The notes beneath the pieces are model-generated. The model was not told the origin of the DNA. It saw only the letters and a program-made list of their open reading frames with translations, and searched no databases. Position numbers and translations under genes: made by a program. A stretch of 43,433 bases of DNA from Beroe ovata (Eukaryota; Ctenophora; Nuda; Beroida; Beroidae): positions 397,499 to 440,931 of the forward strand of contig CAMPET010000030.1 in assembly GCA_946803715.1 (NCBI GenBank), given 5' to 3'. The number at the start of each line of letters is the position of its first letter. Within the stretch, counting starts at the first letter, position 1. Positions 11,305-24,321 of this stretch are shown in pieces.

Positions 11305-11510
11305 TTATGCTTCCGCGCGCTCGATCATTTGCGATTGTTGGGCGATGCCAGACCGCTGATGAAATGATGTATTGCATGCATCAATGCATCGATTGACAAA
11401 TCGATGATAACGTACCCTGGCCCTCCAGCTGGGCCTGCCTTGTCTCGAGAATTTCGTTTCGCGCGCTAGCTTATTTTTACTTTTAGATTTCGCGGCTTGC
11501 ATCGCCAGCC
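11305..11510. repeat. GC-rich dispersed repeat related to 41.05-41.14 kb
   Basis: It contains GGGCGATGCCAGACCGCTGA, whose reverse complement occurs at 41.12 kb, and GAGAATTTCGTTTCGCGCGC, which occurs in the same orientation at 41.07 kb. Having the two words in opposite relative orientation in the two places suggests foldback or inversion. An open minus-strand frame here is rich in Arg/Ser and looks spurious. Confidence 0.65.
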
Positions 11511-11597
11511 TAACATTTTGTAGGATTTTACCCTATATCGTCGCGTCGGTGCGCGCGATTTTCATCCCAGGGATAATTGATAAAAATCCGCCAGCAT

Positions 11598-11694
11598 TGT
11601 CAGATGTTACCTGACCTGTTTCTCGCGCGAGCGCGCCTTCATCGAAGGCGCGCGCGCCGCGCGCGAGAAACTGAGGTCAGATAAAATCTGACAA
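11598..11694. repeat. Foldback element, near-perfect 97-bp palindrome
   Basis: TTGTCAGAT..CTGACCTGTTTCTCGCGCG on the left is mirrored by CGCGCGAGAAAC..AGGTCAG..ATCTGACAA on the right, around the centre CCTTCATCGAAGG. Arms are GC-rich with an AT-containing outer part. The same outer and central words recur at 40.5-40.7 kb, so this is a dispersed family. Confidence 0.85.
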
Positions 11695-11877
11695 CGCCAG
11701 CAAGGGTAGGGTGAAATTCTACAACCTAACTATCAAGTTGCCAGATGTCATCCGTCCACTGTTTCTTGCGCGCGCGCATCGTGGGAACTGCGAACAGGTA
11801 CTGGTAAGCATTCTTAATCTTTACAAAATGATAAACAGACCCATTTATTATCAATCCTGAAGCGAACCAGAACTATA

Positions 11878-13915
11878 TGGCGGATCAGAAGGCTCACCCG
11901 GAATTTTATCTTTGAAAAATAGAATTTGACCCTTCGGCTTCTGCTCCGCACGTGGATCACAGGGTTCATCTAAGGTGAGCCTTCTGATCCACGTGGCGCT
12001 TCTCTGGGGTCAAGTCAAAATTCGGTGATCCTCCTGATCCACCTTAAGAATAGGTGGATCAGGAGGGTCACTCAAATCCAATTTGACCCCAGGGAAGCGC
12101 AACGTGGATCAGAAGGGTCACCTAAGGTGAACTCGGTGATCCACGTGTATGGATCAGAAGGGTCAAATTCTATTTTTCCGTGTGACCCTCCTGATCCACA
12201 CGTGGATCAGAGGGTTCATCTTAGGTGATCCTTCTGATCCACGTGGCGCTTCTCTGGGGTCAAGTCAAAATTCGGTGATCCTCCTGATCCACCTTAGGTG
12301 GATCAGGAGGGTCACTGAAATCCAATTTGACCCCAGGGAAGCGCCACGTGGATCAGAAGGGTCACCTAAGATGAACCCTGTGATCCAAGTGTGGATCAGA
12401 NNNNNNNNNNNNNNNNNNNNNNNNNNNNNNNNNNNNNNNNNNNNNNNNNNNNNNNNNNNNNNNNNNNNNNNNNNNNNNNNNNNNNNNNNNNNNNNNNNNN
12501 NNNNNNNNNNNNNNNNNNNNNNNNNNNNNNNNNNNNNNNNNNNNNNNNNNNNNNNNNNNNNNNNNNNNNNNNNNNNNNNNNNNNNNNNNNNNNNNNNNNN
12601 NNNNNNNNNNNNNNNNNNNNNNNNNNNNNNNNNNNNNNNNNNNNNNNNNNNNNNNNNNNNNNNNNNNNNNNNNNNNNNNNNNNNNNNNNNNNNNNNNNNN
12701 NNNNNNNNNNNNNNNNNNNNNNNNNNNNNNNNNNNNNNNNNNNNNNNNNNNNNNNNNNNNNNNNNNNNNNNNNNNNNNNNNNNNNNNNNNNNNNNNNNNN
12801 NNNNNNNNNNNNNNNNNNNNNNNNNNNNNNNNNNNNNNNNNNNNNNNNNNNNNNNNNNNNNNNNNNNNNNNNNNNNNNNNNNNNNNNNNNNNNNNNNNNN
12901 NNNNNNNNNNNNNNNNNNNNNNNNNNNNNNNNNNNNNNNNNNNNNNNNNNNNNNNNNNNNNNNNNNNNNNNNNNNNNNNNNNNNNNNNNNNNNNNNNNNN
13001 NNNNNNNNNNNNNNNNNNNNNNNNNNNNNNNNNNNNNNNNNNNNNNNNNNNNNNNNNNNNNNNNNNNNNNNNNNNNNNNNNNNNNNNNNNNNNNNNNNNN
13101 NNNNNNNNNNNNNNNNNNNNTGACCCTTCTGATCCACGTTGCGCTTCCCTGGGGTCAAATTGGATTTCAGTGACCCTCCTGATCCACCTAAGGTGGATCA
13201 GGAGGATCACCGAATTTTGACTTGACCCCAGAGAAGCGCCACGTGGATCAGAAGGATCACCTAAGATGAACCCTCTGATCCACGTGTGGATCAGGAGGGT
13301 CACACGGAAAAATAGAATTTGACCCTTCTGATCCATACACGTGGATCACCGAGTTCACCTTAGATGACCCTTCTGATCCACGTTGCGCTTCCCTGGGGTC
13401 AAATTGGATTCGAGTGACCCTCCTGATCCACCTAAGGTGGATCAGGAGGATCACCGAATTTTGACTTGACCCCAGAGAAGCGCCACGTGGATCAGAAGGA
13501 TCACCTAAGATGAACCCTCTGATCCACGTGTGGATCAGGAGGGTCACACGGAAAAATAGAATTTGACCCTTCTGATCCATACACGTGGATCACCGAGTTC
13601 ACCTTAGATGACCCTTCTGATCCACGTTGCGCTTCCCTGGGGTCAAATTGGATTCGAGTGACCCTCCTGATCCACCTAAGGTGGATCAGGAGGATCACCG
13701 AATTTTGACTTGACCCCAGAGAAGCGCCACGTGGATCAGAAGGGTCACCTAAGATGAACCCTGTGATCCACGTGTGGATCAGAAGGGTCAAATTATATTT
13801 TTCAGAGTTAAATTTCCGGGTGAGCCTTCTGATCCGCCATACACGTGTATGGATCAGGGGAGTCAAATTCTATTTTTCAGAGATAAAATTCTGTGTGACC
13901 CTCCTGATCCACTAT
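11878..13915. repeat. Inverted satellite array (244-bp unit) forming a 2-kb palindrome
   Basis: Right of the gap the unit TGACCCTTCTGATCCACGT.. starts at 13121, 13365 and 13609, an exact 244-bp period. Left of the gap the same unit runs in reverse complement from about 11930 to 12400. Outer ends match as inverted repeats: GGCGGATCAGAAGGCTCACC at 11879 mirrors the block ending at 13840. Each unit also contains inner palindromes (GTGGATCAGGAGG..CCTCCTGATCCAC, CCACCTTAGGTGG, CCACGTGG). About 75 bases of further partial unit follow to 13915. Open frames in several phases here are a by-product of the repeat, since 244 is not a multiple of three. Confidence 0.93.
12401..13120. other. Assembly gap, 720 N
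   Basis: The gap sits at the axis of the inverted array, where short reads cannot be resolved. Its stated length may be an estimate and the number of hidden 244-bp units is unknown. Confidence 0.99.
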
Positions 13916-14230
13916 ACTGATAGTGATAGTGAATAGTGATACTGCATAAATTAGAAGACAAGGAAGTTCTGAATATGAAAGCTTCACCATCACTAATTAT
14001 TCATAAGTCTGTTGATAATGATTACAGTCTGACTATTGTTACAAATACAACTTACATGATATTACCACGTATAAACTACTGATCATTTATTTACACTAAC
14101 AGTTAAACGTTATGCTATTTACAATTTCAGTTACACTCTCCAATGATATTTACACTTTAAGTTTCAGCAGTTCCAACATAAACTTTAGTTTATGAGCTGC
14201 AAAGGGCGTGGCACATACCACCAAGACAGA
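13916..14230. other. Short AT-rich spacer with MORN2 poly(A) signal
   Basis: No coding potential is seen. TTTATT at 14086-14091 reads AATAAA on the minus strand, about 140 bases past the MORN2 stop. Confidence 0.55.
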
Positions 14231-17200
14231 TTAACACTTCAGTTTCACCTCGAGTCCTATGGCGACTTTTTCTTGGAAGTTTCCCACCCACTCCCTACTG
14301 TTGGTGTCAATGTATTCGCCTTGCCCCACTAGCCTGAAAAACATGGGATTAGGAATTTAAGTGGACAGGCATCGGGGATGAGTGAAAAAGGCATGAAATT
14401 GAAAAGTAAACTTGACACATGGCATGATTCAGAAGCTGTAGTGGCGTAAAGCAGCAAAATAAAGGAAGTCGTTTGGAATAAGATCGAAATAAAATCATCG
14501 ATACAAATCGATTTGAAAAATAAGCAGTGAAGTCAATCAATTTGGTGGTCAAGCTATTGTTTTCTTTGACATCACTGAAGTTGTGCTGCATCAAAAATGT
14601 CTGCAAACCGAAAATCCTTTTCAAATATGCCAAACCATCTTCAATCATCAACATATCTCTCAGAAACCTTCCCAACCATTGATCCAATCCCTGAAACTTC
14701 GTGTCTAGGGATTGCTTTGAGGTCAAATCCAGAAGACATCTCTTTACCCTCGAGTTTCTTCAACGCTTTAACTTTTTCCTTCATCCCGTCCCTCACACCC
14801 TCTATCTCTTTATCTAGCACCTGCTGATCGTTTTCCAGCCATCTCTCCGCTACACTTTTCTCTACCTTGACAAACTCAGAGCCCATCATGACCCAGACCT
14901 TATCAGTAGTGTCTTGCTTAACAGCTCTGAGAGCCTGCCTGTTGAGTTGACGCCTGGTGTCAAGCTCCACGACCTGCTGTTGGTCTGCTACAATCTCCTC
15001 TCCTAGACTCTCGCTTTGCTTGAGTGTTTGCAGGTACACTGGTAAACATCGCTCAGGACGTGACATATTCCTAGATGTTAGGAGGGTAGGTGTCAGTGTC
15101 AATGGCGTCAACTTCGAGCGGTGTCAATATGCGAGGTTGGGAAAGTTCAAAGACCGGATGTTCGTGATATTATCGTGTTAATAAGTGATAAGTCGTGGTA
15201 AGAGGGTGGGGTGGTCACACAAATCCCATATTATGCCCTTCTCGTGATTTTTTGGTATCAATTCCATGATACCTATAATGTGATTTTCTCAGACTAACAC
15301 TGTCAAAATACCATAAGCTTATCTATAATCTAACGGTATTAAACTCAAAGCAGAATCACTACAATAATAACACGTCCACCTACTAGTTGTGAAAACTGTG
15401 ATATCGAGTATTATCTCGGCTTATGTGACAGTGAAGCCTACCAAACTGGGTCATGTGACAAGGGTACGTGAACACCAGGAATCTGTATAAATAGTGGACA
15501 CATCAACCCTCTTCTCAGTACCACTATTCTATATCATCACTGCCGTGTGTCTCTACAACAACAACAACACTCTCCACCATGACTGATGCTGACGTTGCCG
15601 TAGCTGCTCCTGTTGAAGAAGTCCCTGCCGTGGAAGAGGCTCCCGTGGAAGAGGTGTCTGGATCAGATGAGGCTGCCGTGGAAGAGGCACTGTAACCACC
15701 TCTTCCAGCTACCGAGATCCTCAGAGTGATTCTCAGCGAGATATACTGAGAGATGGCTCTCTGCTCTGCAAACCATTAGATGGATTGGAATTGGGTGATG
15801 GATCACAATCTCTATTCTCGGCTGAATCGAGGGCAGATTCCGGTGAAATGATGTCAGAATTATTCCAGCAAGCTGATTTTGTGGTACTTCTTTCTGCTTC
15901 AGGTTATACTCCAGGATCGCTTGATTTGTGAATTAGCATTACACATACAATATCAAATCCTTGAATTCGTAAGACAGCGTTTTACTTTGTTCATTAAATT
16001 TGATCATTGATTATCGATATAAACCGAGGAGGAGACTGCCAAAACAAGTCATGACTTGATATACTGTGCTACTCAAAGTGAAATTTGGCAGTTATCACAC
16101 GTCACATTCTGAACGTGATTCGGCTGTAAGTCGGGTGACCACTGGTCACCATGACCACCAGTCGCTGACCAGACCGTAGCTCTGCAATGCAGTCATTTCT
16201 TCAGCGAATAACATAGCATTGGGGGTATCACACACTGTATCATGCTGCTAAATTCTATCGCAATCACAAGCCGAACAGAGCCCGTCATATATTGTTACAT
16301 CACCCCTATGAGGTGCGTATTTGGCCATATTTCTCGAGGCGAAGCCGATTAAAATTTGGGCAATACGCACCGAATAGGTGTGATGTAACAATTCTATTTA
16401 ACGATTGGAAAGCACGCTACTGTTACCACTACATTTCTACATTGCAACGGCTGAGACATCCTCATGAGTTACATAATCAGTCATACTTCCTAGTACTTCA
16501 TGACCCGCGATACGGTTATTTCAGTAGTTCTCTATACCAGTAGTACTTACTTTACCAGTAGTACTTACCAGACAGGGAAAATCATTGCCAAATGCCAATG
16601 TCTTCTCTTATCAGACGACATATAACAAGCGTATTTCACATATAACAAGCGTATTTCACGACTTATTAGTGAATGTCAGAATCAGTTACCACCTTAAACC
16701 TGGCATAGATAAAATATTCTGATTTTTTCGAAGGCGTAATTTAATCCACATGAACTGTAGACGATGTCAGTGTTCGCATGAGATAAGCGGTCATATGACA
16801 AGTTTTAATCTATGCTCTGGTCCAACTGTTTCGAGAACCACAAGACAATGATGAAGGATAACACACAGAACGCACTCAATAGTAGTCATGGACATTTCAA
16901 ATTCCAAAATCAAAGAATTACAATAAAATATCAAACAATCATTACTTCCTGGTATCAATGACCAGCTGTTTCTCACATTGAACCAGCAACCGAGAAATTA
17001 AGGTAAAAACACTCTTTATTCTGGCACTATCATGAAATGAATAATTAGCACAAACGTTTCCTCAGTAGTAATAATGATAGAAATTTTAATTTACCTTACC
17101 AATCACCCAAAATTTTTCTAACTAACATCAAGGAAAGGTGAATTGATCACTCAAATGTTTCTTATCTTTCGTGATCTTGATCTTATTCTGACTGCTGGTG

Positions 17201-20200
17201 CTGCTGATGGTGCTGCTGCATGTTTTCAGTGTCTTGTTGCTAGGAGGTGCACGTGATCTGAATTTCTGGGATCCATCACAACACGAGTTTGAGCACGTGT
17301 CGGGTGAGTTGCTCCTTCTGACGGTCCAACTCCTCGGTCCTCCTCCGGCACATATTCGACCGGAGAGCAGCTTCTCGGACTCCTTCCTCGACTTGAAGAA
17401 CGCTCCACTCAGCTTGCTAGGGTCAGAGGGCCGATTTAGAACGACGGGATCGTAACTCTCGTAGTTTGGGGCCACCCCGGCTTTACTCTTCCCCATTACG
17501 GGTCGTGTTCTGAGTGCGAGTTTCACAATCTCCTCGTAGTGTGGACAAATGGGATTCTCTCCAAATGAGTACACAAGCCGTTCCTTACTGCCGTGTGTCA
17601 GGATGTTCTTCTTGTAGTAGTACCTCATGGCGCGACTCATCTTGTCAAAGTTCATGTGGGGTTTGTTCTTCCTGGCACCCCACTCTCGGGCCACCTCTCT
17701 GCTGTTTACCACCCGAAACTCCCTATCCTGACCGGTCCAGGCAATAACGCTCTTCATCCGTCTATCCGCCAACATTTCTAGCAGGAATTCCCACAGGTGG
17801 AGATTCTTGCCGGTACTGCGGTGGTGACATGTGCAGGAGAGTCGCAACAAGTTCATCTCCTCTCGGGGATTGATACACGTGGGTTTCTGGTGACACCGCT
17901 CTGGTGTCAATACACCTGGTTTGACACCCCCCGTTTTTGCACCACTTGGCTTGACACCTGTCAATTGTGATGTTGATTCCGCAGTACGATGCATTCTATC
18001 CCGACTGGATGATAAAATTCTTGTCCTGCCCGAGTGAGTGACAGACTTTTCCAGGAGGGGTCTTGTAGACGAGGATTGAACACCTCCTTGAAACCGGTTA
18101 TCCACTATCCTGTGTACAGGAGACCTCACTCCTGCAGAATCGAGGGATGAAAGATCGGACTCTGTGGACGTTGTTGAACAGGAGTCACTCAGAACATCGA
18201 TAAACGGATCCTCATCCGGGAAACAACTGAAGGGGGTGGGTGCCGGGGATCGCTTCATGCTCTTCTTGAGAAGGAAATCATCTGTTAGCATGGCATTAGC
18301 CCAAATCAGTCGTTTCCGCTTCATCCCGGTCTGGATAGAGGGACACGGCAGGGAGGGGAGTTTCGAACACGTGCTCACATCGAACATGGGGTAATCCATG
18401 TCGATGAGTTTGTCGGCGATGTTATCGGAGGAAACGTGATCTGAATCGTGATAGTGGTCCGTTCCTCCCGAGAATATGTCATCTTCCTCATCAGCCGAGA
18501 AGAAGGGGAGAGGTCCAGCAGAGGAGGCTAAAGTTAGGGCCTGGGACATAACTGAAATACCGATACCTGCAGCAGTACAAGGGGTGAGTGGGGTTCACGC
18601 GCGGACTCAGTTTCAAAACAATGACAGTTCTGATTAGATAGACTTCACAGATTGAGCATATGTGAATGAGAAAAGTTTGGGAATGACGTTATTGAATACT
18701 GATGTATAATACGCGCTCAAAGAAGTGAACAAAAAGTAACACGATATACAGAAAATGCAGCTCATGTTATTCCTGATAAGATAACACACGGCGAGCGCGT
18801 ACTGCTGCTAAATAGATTATACACCATGTGTCCGGTCACCATTACTCGAGTGATATCAGCCGGTTTTTCCAGAGCACAATGATAGAAGTGCCTCATCCAC
18901 TGGGTTCTCCATTTCACTTGCCGCCTCTTCCCTGGGAGGGGACAGTAACTCAACACACTGGTCACGTGACCTGAAATCCGACTCAGAGATGTCCGTGGAG
19001 ATCTGCTCAAACTGAAGAACTACATGAATCTGATGAGTTGGAACAGGTGCTTGTAGACACTAGATCAGTGGGAGCTAATCAAAATGACAATTACGTCACT
19101 AGGTTCGCAATTTCACCGCATGACTATGTTCAATAGACACGAGAATGAACGGATACTGTAGCCGTGCTAACACGTCATATCACGAGATATTGCATTAATC
19201 AGCGATAAGAAGGGAAAGCCAGGAGTGCAACTACCTTCTTCGGAAATCCCTTATCAAACAAATCCTACCCCTTAAAAAGCTGGATAAGGAACAAAATCAT
19301 GAAGTGGGTCTATAACTGGATCTTCTAGTTCTTGTATGGGTGAATCCAGTCTTGATAAACACAATTTCGAGAATGGTCAGTATAATTGAGTAGGGAGGAG
19401 ATAAGAGGAACGGATGATGCAGTGTGAATTGATCAGACTAATTAACCATATCTTAGGAAGAGCAATTGAATCACGTTCATGTTCATTCTAGATGGAAATG
19501 AGTTTGAGCTTAGCGCGAAATGGCTGGTAACAGCGGAGTTTCATGATAAGAGAAATTCCGATACGATACATCAAACAATATTTTTGCGAACATCGATAGA
19601 TTTGAGCATCATTGAGTAAGCGTTGAGCCACTGAAATTCATTGTACCCTAATCATGTAGCTACCACTAATCCTATGAGCTCTAATGCATGAAGTTAGAGG
19701 TCGACGCAGAAATTCAACATGAAAACAAGCCCCAATACTGAGATACTGTCGCACTCTACTATAACCCTTCAACCATAACCGAGCAGTAATCTTACTACTA
19801 TAAGTACTACTATAAGTACTACTATAAGTACTACTATAAGTACTATAGTTACTCTCTCTGGAGTTACTGCAACATAACTGCCGTACAGCAACCGTCCTGA
19901 TAATTGTCCTTATACAGGGAACATCAGGCATGAAGAAACAACAATCACACTAGAGCTGCAGTATTGCAGTCGAACATCAGGCATGGAGAAGCAACAATCA
20001 CACCATAGAGATTAGAGCAGCATTGCAGTCCACGATCGAGCAATAATCGGAGGACTTCACTTGCATATATTTATATTTTGACTTGAGTCAGTTTCGGAAA
20101 GGACCCCGCAAAATGTAATATGGGGTCTGTAAAACGACCGAGCGAGTAAATGATGTACAGGTGAGGGGAAGTCCACGTTTCACACGTGTACCTAATTACG

Positions 20201-23200
20201 ATTAGAATGGGTGTGGTCGAGCAAGATGAAATGATGGAAAATTATAGAACATATCTGCAAAAACCAGAAGGATGGTTTTCTAACACTGGTGATAGATTGC
20301 AACATCTAAAGGTATACAAGAGAACTCATGAGAAAAAAGCTTTCCATTCAAGAAGATACAAGCAACTAATAATTCCATCTGCACTATAACAGCACGAAAT
20401 TCTATAGGACTAAACAGTTACAAGATGAATAGAAACATTATGATTATAGGTGCTAACTATTATAATACCTACCATTCCCATTTCCCCATTCTACAAAAAG
20501 GTAGTGGAGGTAATAATTAACGAGAATAAGGCTAAATAATACCGAGAGCTTGAGCAGGAGGTATTATCCAGTCCTGCAAATTGTACACGATTATAGCCGT
20601 GTATAATAGCCGTGTATAATAGCCGTGTATAATAGCCGTGTATAATAGCCGTGTATAATAGCCGTGTATAATAATGATATTGTGCAGAAGTACACTCTTG
20701 AGGCGTGGTCATCGCAGTGCTCATAATGATGTAACGAGCCATTCTAAGAGGGTGTGTGGAGTACGTGTGTATGAACATATGCTAATACGTGCATACATAG
20801 ATACAAAGATACATACCTACACCCATACATAGATACATACATAGTACATACACACATACACCCATACACCCATACACCCATACATACATACATACATACA
20901 TACATACATACATAGATATTTACAAACATACACCCATATACCCATACATACATACAGAATGTCTGTGCTAACTGTCCCCATAACAACCTTAACGAGGTGC
21001 AATAAGGCAGTACTGTGATAAGCAGTATCTGTGAAAAGGACACTCTAAAATATATGTCTATCCTATTTATCAGGTATAAGAGGAGAAGATACACAAAACA
21101 CATCTCAATAAGTTGTCGAATCAGCTGAGCTAACTAAAGACATTATAGATATTATAGATCATCATGACAGTACTCTGACAATCTAATCTTTTTCCAATGC
21201 AAAAGCGAAAGACGATCACAAGACCCCTCAGTTAGAAAAAATGCAGGTTGTCTCTGCGTCCCTCTAAATAGTGCGGAATACACTGAAGTAGGTACGAAAT
21301 TACATCGTGTAAGATGAAAGCTAATTGCTGATTAAGATAATTGATTAATTGATGAGTTATCCTTTATCTCGTGTGGATAATGAATGCTCTATGGATGATC
21401 CAGGAGAACGGGTACCAGCGTCAGATGGGGTCAGATCTACTGATGAGAGTTATATTCCACATGTTTAATAGTGCGTTTTTATATTCAGAACTAAACTATT
21501 ATATAGAAATGGGAGAATAACATTACAAAGAACGATGGATCGAGAGAATGAAATTGACTCGAGGAGCAGCAACATGGAGAAAGTGAGAGAGATGGTGTAT
21601 GAGATTTACAAAATATCTGAACTGAATAGTTGCAATGTACTCTTCATTGACCTTACATTCTGTGATCCTACAACTAGCATAAGCGAAACAGTAACAGCAT
21701 TGCACAACAATCATATCGATTGCAACACCAATCCTCAAGTGTATGAGTTACAGTCCACATGCAAAGACGGGTAACGTAGTTTGAATAGCACTTTCCGACA
21801 GTGAATTTGTGCATTATTTAATGAGGAAATGACTTCAACACACAATGAATAAGGTATGGAACCACGAATAAGACTAAACATAGAACACACACAAGCATTA
21901 CTATAAACTGGTCTTAGTAAAATATAAAAGGACACATTTATTTGCTTATCATCCCATGCTTAACACCGATTACAACTAAATCGAATGAGAAAAGACAGTA
22001 GGTGCGCACTCAAAACACACCAGTTTACAATAAAACTGTAACATGAGTAGTAACTCCTCCCCACTACATGCCGCAGGATTGGATGTGACAGAGCTATAAC
22101 AGCTCACCTCGACTTAGCATGACACGAGGATTGAGGGGAAAGTAGCTGCGATAACTACACAATTAATTAGGATTGATCGAAGGGGAGGTGTTATAGTCCA
22201 GTGAAAATGTTATTTGAAGTCAATGACATCATCATCATGAGTCATGACGTCTACTATTTTACCCATAAACTATCTAAATGTTTCCAGCATATATAGATCC
22301 AACAAACCACCAAAGGTGATGCATCACTATATTTCCTTAACAACCCTTGCTTTAATTGTGGCGGAATATGCGTGTACATATATGCTATACCACAAAAGCT
22401 GCTTCAATGTCCAGTGTCCACTGCACCACAATGCATCATTAGTGAGTTGGTATGTAGAACTATACAGAAAGAAAGCCGACAAGATGCTTCCTCGTAAGCG
22501 CTGACCGGGGGTAATGTCCAGATCATTGCAATTCAGGTTGAACATATTCCCAGAATTTTGTTTCAGCGGTGAACCCAGGTTTTTCCCAAAAAACTCCCGG
22601 ATATTTCTCCCTCTCCATTATTCTTGCCACATGCCCTTTCATTTCAATAACAAAGAATTCGTATATGAAACGCGATGTCAATTACAGTGCTGAGGATTGG
22701 GATTAGTGTCTCATTCACTACACAACACCATTACCCACCTGTTCACAGTCCTAAGATGATAGTATGTTCACTACATTGCTCAATTAACTTTTGTTGCATT
22801 ACGATACGCTTGGCACAATAGGGGACGAGGCCTGCATTTTATTGCTCGTTAATTGAAATCTGTATTGCTATCACTATTAGGGTCTTTATCAAAATATGAG
22901 AATAGGGTTGAAACAATGGAACAGAAACCCTAATTGGTGGTCCGGGTAGGGTTATACACAAATTTTGCAATGTCGATTGTGGCTGAATCACAAGGCCCCA
23001 CATTAGAGCAATGGAGCAAACACTCCAATTAATTGCCCTATTGTGACGTCAAGCTCTTTAGGTACTATGTGAAAGTGCATTGAACATTCTGAGAGAACTA
23101 TTCTTCATTTTCACGATACATCAGCACTAGGAGTATGCCTTACTCTTTTCGTAACATTTTCATCTGCCAGTTGAACGAAATTTCCTCTTCTTATCATTTC

Positions 23201-24265
23201 ACTAGTCCACTGATGTGAAGAACGATAATGATAAACACATCTGTAACAACATGCGCAGATTTCACGGGGTACTTGGATCATCCCTGTGTTAGGAACCTCC
23301 AGCCTCCATGCACCTTCATGCATACCAATGTTAGTATGGTCCTACTATTACAAGGAACCATCACTATTCATTACTGTACCTTCTCACACAGATGAGTTAC
23401 ATTCTTATGAAAAATATGAAGTGTAGGTACCTAAAGACCTAAACGTACATTAAGACCTAAACTTGTACAACATTCTGACCTAGTTTTAACCCGCAGGGCA
23501 TTGTCCTTATTTCAATTGGAGTGATAGGATTTATTCTGAGTTGTACAACGATCGCCCTTCTGATGTTCAAAGTTAAACTCCCCGGAGCAAAGGTTTTTCA
23601 TTGCTCAATCAAAAGAAAACCGCGTGGCACCTTGAAACTATGAATTTGACAGATGCTTTATTTCTTTCAAAGTTTCGAAATCTACATTCTCCATGTGTCC
23701 AAACTCCAGATCTACTATGTTCAATCATAGCAATTCCTCAGCCGATATTCATTATCAATGTGTCTATGAACGACGCACTGCTATCCATTGTTGCCATAGT
23801 GAGAGGCACTGATCTCATGAAATCTGTCTACATCTCTGATATGGAGTTCTGTGCGTATTTCGAAATTGTGTCGTCTGTTTTCAAGTGAGTCATGCCAATA
23901 CTCTGCGGTATATATCAAATGTTCCTCTCAACACATGGTTTACAATTGATTTACCATATATTTTTCCCTGTACTGTAATAAACCACCGATTCCACCCCAG
24001 AAACAACTTGACGTGGGTTCTCGTTCCACTGACATTGGACAGGTTTCTGTCTGTGGTTTACAGTAGAGAATACAAGGCTCTCGTTACGACCCGGTCTAGT
24101 GTAATGGCGTGCAGTGCCTCCTGGATATTCCTCGGCTTCGTTCTTAGCTTCGACCTCATTGCCTACTCTTCTGGTTTATTGGAGGTAATTCGCCATTTAG
24201 CAATACTACCACTAGAGCTTATATGGAGATTTATCACGAGAAAAGCAAGCGGTCACTTTTGTGTG

Positions 24266-24321
<56 letters not shown>

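Noticed and set aside
12149-13866. Long open frames on both strands across the 244-bp array and gap
   Set aside because: They are repeats plus X residues from N; several frames are open at once and the unit length is not a multiple of three.
14349-14726. 125-codon minus frame overlapping PDRG1
   Set aside because: Different frame from the recognisable PDRG1 protein and no domain.
20186-20389. 67-codon + frame with a charged sequence
   Set aside because: No domain, no convincing splice sites or promoter; chance cannot be excluded.
20744-21103. Cys/Tyr/Met-rich open frames on the minus strand
   Set aside because: Translation of the CATA microsatellite.
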